Positions 23,382 to 28,945 of a stretch of DNA of 28,945 bases are shown piece after piece. Numbering within the stretch: the first letter of the stretch is position 1; the number at the start of each line of letters is the position of its first letter. The stretch comes from an uncultured Bacteroidales bacterium (GTDB lineage Bacteria; Bacteroidota; Bacteroidia; Bacteroidales; F082), in the NCBI GenBank assembly GCA_937902805.1, contig CALEMB010000134.1, forward strand, positions 1 to 28,945. Reading direction: 5' to 3'. Under the pieces are notes generated by a model. The model did not search any database. It was not told where the DNA came from and was given only the letters and a program-made list of their open reading frames with translations. Made by a program: the position numbers and the translations under genes.

Positions 23382-23473
23382 CGCTTCGCGTCACTGCGAG
23401 GCACGAAGCAGTCCAGAAAGAAAGCTTAATCCCTAGATTGCTTCGTCGTTCCTCCTCGCAATGACGCAAAGCG
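23382..23473. repeat. 92-nt palindromic (REP/MITE-like) element
   Basis: The outer arms, 23382-23401 and 23454-23473, are inverted repeats of 20 nt matching at 18 positions, ending in the pair TGCGAGG / CCTCGCA. Inner arms continue with CGAAGCAGTC (23404-23413) against GATTGCTTCG (23436-23445), with a 3-nt offset. The apex is ~22 nt. The TCATTGCGAGG...CGAAGCAATC type of sequence is, from memory, a recurrent interspersed repeat in many bacterial genomes. This was not checked. It lies between the NUDIX and coaD genes. Confidence 0.75.
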
Positions 23474-23496
23474 GCAGTCAGTCAAAAGAGCAACCT

Positions 23497-23967
23497 ATGA
23501 AAAGAATAGCCGTATTCCCCGGTTCCTTCGACCCCATCACCTTGGGTCACCGTTCCATCGTATTGCGTGCCCTTCCCATGTTCGACGAAATCTATGTCGC
23601 CGTCGGCATCAACATGGAAAAGCGTTCCACCTTTGACTTGCAGGACCGCATCAAATGGTGCGAAGCCGTCTTCGCCGACTACCCGAACGTGAAAGTGGAG
23701 AGCTACGAAGGCCTCACCGCCGACTTCTGCAAGAAAGTGGGTGCCAACACCATCATCCGTGGTCTGCGCTGCGGCAGCGACTTCGAGTACGAGAACATGA
23801 TCGGCCACGCCAACAAGCGCCTGCATCCTGAGCTGGAAACCATCTTCCTCCTCACCGAAAGCGAATTGGTGGGCGTGTCGTCGAGCGTCGTCCGCGACAT
23901 CTACAAGAACGGTGGCGACACCTCCAAGTTCCTGCCCGTCGAGGTGAAGTTGCCCGAAAAGCAATAA
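23497..23967 (+). CDS. coaD: Phosphopantetheine adenylyltransferase
   Basis: The protein has 156 aa, the usual CoaD length, when started at the ATG at 23497 (MKRIAVFPGSFDP). The in-frame ATG at 23461 lies inside the palindromic repeat and is rejected. Motifs: GSFDPITLGH with the T-x-G-H nucleotidyltransferase site (15-18), TIIRGLRCGSDFEYE and GVSSSVVRDI. It catalyses the fourth step of coenzyme A synthesis (phosphopantetheine plus ATP to dephospho-CoA) in the cytosol. The TlpA-like gene follows after 26 nt. Confidence 0.95.
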   Translation: MKRIAVFPGSFDPITLGHRSIVLRALPMFDEIYVAVGINMEKRSTFDLQDRIKWCEAVFADYPNVKVESYEGLTADFCKKVGANTIIRGLRCGSDFEYENMIGHANKRLHPELETIFLLTESELVGVSSSVVRDIYKNGGDTSKFLPVEVKLPEKQ

Positions 23968-23993
23968 TTCCGCATTTTCCTCGTTTTCACAGC

Positions 23994-25364
23994 ATGAAAC
24001 GTAGGATTATCACCCTCTTATTATCCTTGCTCGTCATCGCGGCAAGCGCACAAAGCGTAACCATCACAGGACGGAGCAACAAGACCAACGCCTTGATGCG
24101 ACTCTTCGCCTACGAAGACCTCGTCAACGAGACTGGCATCCTGCTTGACCAAAGCCAGAGCGACGACAAAGGGCATTTCATCCTTGAAGGCCAGGTGAAG
24201 GAGATCCTTCCCGCCCGTATCTATGTCGGTTTGGAATATGTCGACCTCATCCTTACGCCCAATGCCAGCTACGACATCGAAATCATAGTACCCGAGCAAA
24301 AAGAAAACGTCTCCTATTTCGACAAGGAGCTACCCACCATCCGTGTGAAGCGTGCCACCGACCACGGTATCTATCGGCAAATCATCTATTCCGAGGAAAT
24401 CATCAACGGCTACCTCATCGAGCATTTCAACCAGATTTACCGTGGACGGCAGCTTCGTTATCTAGACTCCATCCAGAACGCCATTAACAAAGAGGTGCCA
24501 GACATTGAGTCGGACTATGTGAAGAGCCACAACCGCTATAAAATCGCATCTGTCCGGTTGGGTATCAGCACCGACGGTGGCAAGAAGATCATTAAGGAAT
24601 ACTTTGACGGACAACCCGTACTCTACACACAATATGCTTACATCGACCTCTTCAAGGAGCTGTTTGACGACTACTTCAACAGCACCACCTTCGACAACCA
24701 TCTGCTGAGTGATGCCATAATCGAAGGCCCCAAGGCGTTAAAGAAATACCTCGACACCGACCCGTTGATGGCGAGCAACCCTTGCCTGGCCGAGTTGATT
24801 ACGATTTACAACCTGCAAAAGCTTTGCTACGGTGACCGCAGCACCCGCAAGATTGCCCGAAACCATCTTAATTATATTAAGGAGCAAACGAAATACGCCG
24901 AACACAAGACCATCATCGGTGATTTCTTCACGAAATATGAACGTCTCGCGCCTGGCACTGATGCCCCCGAATTTACCTTGAAAGACAGCGAGGGCAAGGA
25001 TGTCAGCCTGTCGGATTACAAGGACGGCTTGGTGCTGTTGCAGTTTGTCGATGGCGCATCGCCCGTCAGCGAGCATCAGTTTTCCGATCTGCGGACCCTA
25101 CATCGCCAGTGGCAGGACTCGGTACAAATCCTCACCATCGCCACACACGAAAAGATGGACTTTTACAAGCAGCAATTCACCGAGAAGAAACAAGACTGGC
25201 CCCTCCTCGACCTTGGCGGCAACATCCTTCTCTTGGAAGCCTACAATGTGCGCACCTTCCCCGAGTACATCCTCATCCGCAAGGACAACAAGATTGGAGA
25301 AGCACCGGCACCTTCGCCAGAAAGGTATTTGGGCGAAAGAGTCACGAAAATGTACGGGAGGTAA
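23994..25364 (+). CDS. TlpA-like periplasmic protein without active-site cysteines
   Basis: The protein has 456 aa with a signal peptide (MKRRIITLLLSLLVIAASAQ). An N-terminal beta domain (~20-100, FLEGQ-type strands, VTITGRSNK ... FILEGQVKE) resembles DUF4369, which precedes TlpA domains in Bacteroidetes. A helical middle (~110-320) follows. The C-terminal ~135 residues are a thioredoxin-fold redoxin domain (APGTDAPEFTLKDSEGKDVS, LLQFVDG, TFPEYILIRKDN with the cis-Pro). At the active site, where CxxC is expected, the sequence reads DGASPVSEH with no cysteine, so it cannot act as a thiol oxidoreductase. A binding or chaperone role is likely but not shown. Probably co-transcribed with coaD. Confidence 0.82.
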   Translation: MKRRIITLLLSLLVIAASAQSVTITGRSNKTNALMRLFAYEDLVNETGILLDQSQSDDKGHFILEGQVKEILPARIYVGLEYVDLILTPNASYDIEIIVPEQKENVSYFDKELPTIRVKRATDHGIYRQIIYSEEIINGYLIEHFNQIYRGRQLRYLDSIQNAINKEVPDIESDYVKSHNRYKIASVRLGISTDGGKKIIKEYFDGQPVLYTQYAYIDLFKELFDDYFNSTTFDNHLLSDAIIEGPKALKKYLDTDPLMASNPCLAELITIYNLQKLCYGDRSTRKIARNHLNYIKEQTKYAEHKTIIGDFFTKYERLAPGTDAPEFTLKDSEGKDVSLSDYKDGLVLLQFVDGASPVSEHQFSDLRTLHRQWQDSVQILTIATHEKMDFYKQQFTEKKQDWPLLDLGGNILLLEAYNVRTFPEYILIRKDNKIGEAPAPSPERYLGERVTKMYGR

Positions 25365-25377
25365 AGCTCCCAAAAAC

Positions 25378-25492
25378 GGAAAAAGTCCCTTTTTTGACCC
25401 ATAAATTTATGGAAAAAGTCCCTTTTTTAGGCTAAAATTTTCAGAAAAAATCCCTTTTTTGGACGAAATTTTATGGAAAAAGTCCCTTTTTC
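25378..25492 (+). repeat. Tandem repeat array 1: four GGAAAA-core-TTTT units before the ATPase gene
   Basis: Four units start at 25378, 25411, 25443 and 25475 (periods 33, 32, 32). The main part is GGAAAAAGTCCCTTTTTT, with unit 3 varying to AGAAAAAATCCC. Each is followed by a looser AT-rich spacer (ATAAATTTAT, TAAAATTTTC, GAAATTTTAT). The core AAAAAG-TCC-CTTTTT is itself an inverted repeat. The array starts 14 nt after the TlpA-like stop codon, and the last unit runs into the promoter of the ATPase gene. Confidence 0.85.
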
Positions 25493-25523
25493 TTGCGGGA
25501 ATAAATTGATTTATATATTTTTG
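25493..25523 (+). promoter_or_regulatory. Promoter for the AAA_14/DUF4143 ATPase gene
   Basis: TTG (25493-25495), a 20-nt gap and TATTTTTG (25516-25523) lie 19 nt before the ATG. The TTG follows directly on the last repeat unit, so the array is immediately upstream of RNA polymerase contact. Confidence 0.7.
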
Positions 25524-25542
25524 CGGAAAAAATTGATAAGCC

Positions 25543-26922
25543 ATGCTATTTAGGAAGTATGAAAAGCGCATTGAAGAGTTTTTCCGTGAGAAGCCAAACA
25601 AAATTCTTTTGGTGAATGGTGCCAGGCAGATTGGCAAGTCGTATCTCATTCGATATGTCGGCAAGAAGTTGTTCAAGAACTACATCGAAATCAACCTTAA
25701 GGAGGACAAGGAAAGCTTGGGCGTTTTTGCGACGGTGAAAAGCACTACTGACTTCTACATGCAGTTAGGTGCCATTGCAGGAAATCGTCTTGGCACCAAA
25801 GAAAATACCTTGGTCTTTTTGGACGAGATTCAGAGTTATCCCCATTTGATGACGATGCTGAAGTTTTTGAACCAAGAAGCTCGGTATACATACGTGGCAA
25901 GCGGCTCGCAGTTGGGTGTAGCTTTGTCGGAGACCGCATCGGTGCCTATTGGGAGTGTCGAAATAGAGGAGATGTATCCTCTCGACTTCGAGGAGTTTCT
26001 GTTGGCCATGGGCTGCGGACAAGAAACCATCGACGGCATGAAGGAAAAGTTCCTTTCAGGGGAGTCGCTCAATGAATCGTTGCACAACTACATGTTGCAG
26101 CAGTTCAAGGTCTATCTTCTTGTTGGAGGTATGCCCGATGCCATTAACAAGTTCTTGGAAAACAGGAATATATCGCATGTCAGGAAGGTGCATCGCGACA
26201 TCCATGAGCTTTATAGAATTGATGCCTCGCAATACGATACGGAGAAGAAGTTGCTGATTAGGAAGATTTACGACATGATTCCGTCCATTATGGAGAACAA
26301 GAAGAAGCGGATTGTCGTGAAGCGCATAGCGGAAACCGCCAGCCACAAACAGTTCAGTGACTATGCCAACGAGTTTGAGTATCTGACCAATTCAGGTATT
26401 GCCCTCGGTGTGCAAGCTGTCAGTAATCCTAGGTTTCCTTTGGTGGAATCGGAAAGCAAGAACCTGCTCAAACTTTATATGAATGATGTGGGCCTGCTGA
26501 CGAATCTCCTGTATGGTCTCAACATCAACGCCGTGTTGCAAGACGATAGGAGCATCAACCTTGGCTCGGTGTATGAGACGGTGGTGGCTCAGGAGCTTCA
26601 TGCCCACGGCTTCACGTTGCATTATTACGACAACAAGCAGAAGGGCGAGGTGGACTATCTGATTGACGACTACGAGCACTTGACCGCGCTGCCCATTGAA
26701 GTGAAGTCGGGCAAAGATTACACCGTCCACAGTGCTTTGAACAATTTTATGAACACGCCCGACTACCACATCCAAAAGGCTGTGGTGCTGAGCAACGAGC
26801 GGGAAGTCTCGGTGAAAAACGGGATTACTTATCTGCCTGTTTATTATTGTATGTTCTATCAACGGGATTTTGTGCGGGATGAGGGGGCGTTGGTGATTTC
26901 AGAAATTCGTTTTGAGAAATAG
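25543..26922 (+). CDS. AAA_14 ATPase with C-terminal DUF4143 (PD-(D/E)XK-like) domain
   Basis: The protein has 459 aa. The AAA_14 part shows Walker A GARQIGKS (26-33) and Walker B LVFLDEIQ (90-97), then a sensor-like ASGSQL. The DUF4143 part carries the nuclease-fold motif: GSVYE (Glu345), GEVDYLI (Asp371) and PIEVKSGK (Glu386, Lys388). Such ATPases are abundant in gut Bacteroidales and often variable. Their function is not established, with a defence or mobile role suspected. The gene is driven from a promoter abutting tandem repeat array 1. It converges with the DUF262 gene, stop to stop across 36 nt. Confidence 0.9.
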   Translation: MLFRKYEKRIEEFFREKPNKILLVNGARQIGKSYLIRYVGKKLFKNYIEINLKEDKESLGVFATVKSTTDFYMQLGAIAGNRLGTKENTLVFLDEIQSYPHLMTMLKFLNQEARYTYVASGSQLGVALSETASVPIGSVEIEEMYPLDFEEFLLAMGCGQETIDGMKEKFLSGESLNESLHNYMLQQFKVYLLVGGMPDAINKFLENRNISHVRKVHRDIHELYRIDASQYDTEKKLLIRKIYDMIPSIMENKKKRIVVKRIAETASHKQFSDYANEFEYLTNSGIALGVQAVSNPRFPLVESESKNLLKLYMNDVGLLTNLLYGLNINAVLQDDRSINLGSVYETVVAQELHAHGFTLHYYDNKQKGEVDYLIDDYEHLTALPIEVKSGKDYTVHSALNNFMNTPDYHIQKAVVLSNEREVSVKNGITYLPVYYCMFYQRDFVRDEGALVISEIRFEK

Positions 26923-26958
26923 TTCTTGCAAAGATTTTTCTATAGAACTATTTTCATA

Positions 26959-28632
26959 TTATTCTGCTGCTTCTTCATAGTCCAATTCATCGAATAAGTC
27001 CAATTCACTGGCTTCAAATGAAGCAACAGTATCAATTGACCCATCAACACGACAAACTTGGTTGATTCTATCGACAATTTGTTTTCCTCTTAATTCAATG
27101 AAACGGTGAAAATCATCCCTTGTCGCCGCATTATATGCTTCGTCATTAATAAAATGAGTTTGCATCGCAGTCCGAATTGAAGGGTTCTCTTGTTCCATCT
27201 TTAAAAGATAATCCGATGGCTTGTTGTTTAAAATGTGACCATTCAATCTTTTCGTTATGAAAGCAAAATTCAGAACGCTATTAATTTCATTTTGACTCAC
27301 CCCAAAAGATGCTGCTAACGAATAAGGAAAGAAATGATGATTCTCCTTTGAGTTGGAACGAGAAGCATTTGTTTTATCCAATGTAACCATGTCATTGTTG
27401 TCAAAATCTTGAGGGTCATTCAAAGCCATTAAAGACAAAATACCATTCTTTATAACTGAACGAGTATTCATGCGGACCCGTTTTAAATCTTCAACTGAAA
27501 GTTTTACAGTGAAAATTCTTGGTTCTCGGCTACCTTCAACAAGTGATTTTATCCATAACGCATCTTCATTCATTCTTGTTAATGCGGAACTTGAATAGCG
27601 TTGTGAAAAAGTCAAGGTCCAAAACCAATCACAAATCAATGGCTTGACGTCTGAACTAATGTATTTCGCTTTGGAGAGATAGAAATAATTTTGAATAACA
27701 GCTATTAAACTGGGGTAAGGAATGATGGATAATTGCTGTACTCCTAATTGCTTTATGAAGTCAATTGTAAGTCGAATACACTCCAACGTTTTTTCCCAAA
27801 TAGATTTGCAATCATCATTTTTCAATTTTAACTGATGTTTATTAGTACAATCGCCATCTATATTCAAGGCTAATGATTGGGTAAAAGTCTCGGCATCTAA
27901 AATGCCAAAAATACGAATGGCATTTTCTTCGTTGAACTCTTTTATTTTTTCACGCAAGTCAAAATCTTTCGACCAAACGGAAGCATGGACTAAATCAAAC
28001 AGTGACAATCTTTTTCCTCCCTGATTGATTCGTTCAAAAATAGTTACGACTTCATCCAAATCCATGTTCATCGACTTGATAATACTAACCGGATATTCAT
28101 GGAGTATTTGATGACATTCTTGGATTGTCGCTCCTAATTCAATCTGTCCGGCACCATAATACTCTTTCAACAGATTTCCATATTCTATGTCTTCATAAAT
28201 TTTCCAAACAGGAATGTTGTTTGGTTCGGTTTTCAAAGTAGGGATCTTGAAAGCCTTTTTATCCAAATTGAAGCATATTGACTTATAATCTATGCCATTC
28301 AACTGTTTTCCTTTCAATGTCACATACAAAGAAGTAATGCGCTGTTGTCCATCAAGAATGAATGTAAATTTGTTTGCTTCTGGCTTTTTTGGGAAACCAA
28401 ATTCTGTAATGTCTCGGCAAAACGATTCCATTTGGGTGTCGGTGTCCCAAAGGAAAAATGATCCAATTGGATATTGATTGTAAATGCTATTTAATAGCTT
28501 TACGATTTTTACTCGTTCCCAAACATAGGCACGTTGAAAACGAGGGATGCGCATGTTTCCATTTTCCAATTCAGAAAAAATTCTATTCAATTTCCATTGA
28601 TTGATGATTTCTATTCTTTCATTTACATTCAT
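26959..28632 (-). CDS. DUF262 (GmrSD/ParB-like) protein with HNH-like C-terminal motif
   Basis: The protein has 557 aa. The N-terminal DUF262 domain shows IPRFQRAYVW (29-38), IGSFFLW (56-62) and the nucleotide-handling motif LDGQQRITSLY (93-103). A helical middle follows. Near residue 431 the motif NHHFFPYS, with later NFAFITKRLNGH and NKPSDYL, resembles the HNH-type region of GmrSD-like type IV restriction enzymes, which cut modified phage DNA. An acidic tail (ELDLFDELDYEEAAE) ends the protein. It is AT-rich, convergent with the AAA_14 gene, and has its own repeat array and promoter upstream. A defence role is inferred from family and context. Confidence 0.88.
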   Translation of the reverse strand: MNVNERIEIINQWKLNRIFSELENGNMRIPRFQRAYVWERVKIVKLLNSIYNQYPIGSFFLWDTDTQMESFCRDITEFGFPKKPEANKFTFILDGQQRITSLYVTLKGKQLNGIDYKSICFNLDKKAFKIPTLKTEPNNIPVWKIYEDIEYGNLLKEYYGAGQIELGATIQECHQILHEYPVSIIKSMNMDLDEVVTIFERINQGGKRLSLFDLVHASVWSKDFDLREKIKEFNEENAIRIFGILDAETFTQSLALNIDGDCTNKHQLKLKNDDCKSIWEKTLECIRLTIDFIKQLGVQQLSIIPYPSLIAVIQNYFYLSKAKYISSDVKPLICDWFWTLTFSQRYSSSALTRMNEDALWIKSLVEGSREPRIFTVKLSVEDLKRVRMNTRSVIKNGILSLMALNDPQDFDNNDMVTLDKTNASRSNSKENHHFFPYSLAASFGVSQNEINSVLNFAFITKRLNGHILNNKPSDYLLKMEQENPSIRTAMQTHFINDEAYNAATRDDFHRFIELRGKQIVDRINQVCRVDGSIDTVASFEASELDLFDELDYEEAAE

Positions 28633-28653
28633 CGCTAATAAGTTTTATGGGTA

Positions 28654-28688
28654 CAAAAATACGCTTTTCCAAGAAAAAATAATACAAA
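28654..28688 (-). promoter_or_regulatory. Promoter of the DUF262 gene, embedded in repeat array 2
   Basis: On the minus strand TATTTTTG (28661-28654) is formed by the end of the nearest repeat unit, with TTTG (28688-28685) 23 nt upstream. The ATG is 21 nt further on. The gap is slightly longer than typical. Confidence 0.55.
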
Positions 28689-28740
28689 AAAATTACGCTT
28701 TTCCAATATTTTTTTGCCTAGAAAACTACGCTTTTCCAAG
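28660..28740 (-). repeat. Tandem repeat array 2: three TTGGAAAAGCGTA units before the DUF262 gene
   Basis: On the minus strand (C)TTGGAAAAGCGTA occurs three times, at 28740-28727, 28706-28694 and 28673-28660 (periods 33-34), each followed by a T-run (GTTTTC, ATTTTT, TTTTTG). The array starts 3 nt from the stop codon of the small ORF on its right. The strand and position relative to the gene are the same as in array 1. Confidence 0.8.
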
Positions 28741-28743
28741 TTT

Positions 28744-28872
28744 TCACTTTTTGAACTCGCAAACCTCGGGGTAAAACTCCGCCATCTTTCTCCTGAACTC
28801 GGAGTCGACGGAATTTGAATAGCTGCTGTCCCTGTCCTTCACCCATTCGAGGCCTTTGAAGAAGATCTTCAT
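28744..28872 (-). CDS. Small unrecognised ORF, 42 aa
   Basis: The ORF reads MKIFFKGLEWVKDRDSSYSN and ends EVCEFKK, with a TGA 3 nt from repeat array 2. An in-frame TTG at 28917 would extend it to 57 aa. Codons are rich in GAC, TCC, GAG and AAG, like the conserved genes to the left and unlike the AT-rich DUF262 gene. It may therefore be a genuine small gene or the remnant of a longer one. No domain is recognised. Confidence 0.4.
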   Translation of the reverse strand: MKIFFKGLEWVKDRDSSYSNSVDSEFRRKMAEFYPEVCEFKK

Positions 28873-28894
28873 CTTCCTATAGTCGCCGCGTTCG

Positions 28895-28934
28895 AAAAAT
28901 GTATATGAGTTTTCCAAAAAAATGTGTATCTTTG
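28895..28934 (+). promoter_or_regulatory. Rightward -7 box within a two-copy AAAAATGTrTAT repeat
   Basis: AAAAATGTATAT (from 28895) and AAAAATGTGTAT (from 28918) are near-identical, 23 nt apart. The second leads directly into TATCTTTG (28927-28934), a -7 box for a gene beyond the window. No clear -33 element is present. Confidence 0.4.
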
Positions 28935-28945
28935 CGCTCTAGTTA

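Noticed and set aside
23461..23496. Twelve-residue N-terminal extension of CoaD
   Set aside because: The upstream ATG belongs to the palindromic repeat. The family starts with MKRIAVFPGSFDP at 23497.
25378..25510. CRISPR array
   Set aside because: The period of ~33 nt and four copies look CRISPR-like at first, but the segments between the core motifs are also similar to each other and AT-rich. There are no unique spacers and no cas genes.
28660..28740. Degenerate CRISPR or transposon end
   Set aside because: Only three 13-14 nt units, no target duplication and no transposase. The promoter box inside the last unit explains the sequence better as regulatory DNA.

Overview
The window looks like a metagenome-assembled contig from an uncultured gut- or rumen-type member of the Bacteroidales. 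The evidence is consistent. Promoters have the Bacteroidetes form (TTTG or TTG, a gap of about 19-23 nt, then TAnnTTTG) and clear Shine-Dalgarno sites are scarce. Three secreted proteins end in type IX secretion (T9SS) C-terminal sorting domains. There is a TonB-dependent receptor with an N-terminal carboxypeptidase-regulatory-like domain, and an Omp28-type protein. Bases 1-39 are Illumina adapter, not genome, so the first gene is cut by an assembly end.

Layout. 40-1176: a truncated HTH/DUF6922-type regulator overlapping an AbiEii-type nucleotidyltransferase, a toxin-antitoxin-like pair. 1291-2378: a T9SS cargo gene preceded by a long, strongly structured leader with its own promoter. 2508-5980: a voltage-gated-type ion channel, a carboxyltransferase of the pyruvate carboxylase/oxaloacetate decarboxylase family whose biotinyl-like domain lacks the biotin lysine, and a small outer-membrane barrel. 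6080-13062: a carbohydrate block with a glycogen branching enzyme, a FAD-dependent phytoene desaturase-like oxidoreductase, a cytosolic GH13 alpha-amylase-family enzyme and a secreted GH29 alpha-L-fucosidase. 13312-14423: an AT-rich overlapping pair of unknown envelope proteins. 14492-19223 (minus strand): a CpcT/CpeT-like secreted protein behind a TonB-dependent receptor, a LiaF-like/PspC pair and a T9SS cargo protein. 19364-25364: an Omp28-like T9SS protein overlapping birA, a small ORF, pyrE, a NUDIX protein, a 92-nt palindromic repeat, coaD and a TlpA-like protein without active-site cysteines.

25378-28740 is the most unusual part. Two convergent genes, an AAA_14/DUF4143 ATPase and a DUF262 (GmrSD/ParB-like) protein with an HNH-like C-terminus, are bracketed by two short tandem-repeat arrays. 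Each array points into its gene and each has a period near 33 nt. Both arrays use a GGAAAA-core-TTTT design but with different cores. The module sits tightly between two stop codons and looks like an inserted accessory unit, possibly for defence. A small unrecognised ORF and a further promoter follow at the right end.

How the genes relate: housekeeping functions (pyrE, coaD, birA, glgB) are interspersed with envelope and glycan functions and with three accessory islands (left end, 13.3-14.4 kb, 25.4-28.7 kb). BirA would biotinylate carrier proteins encoded elsewhere, because the only carboxylase subunit here has no acceptor lysine. No rRNA, tRNA, transposase or CRISPR array was seen.
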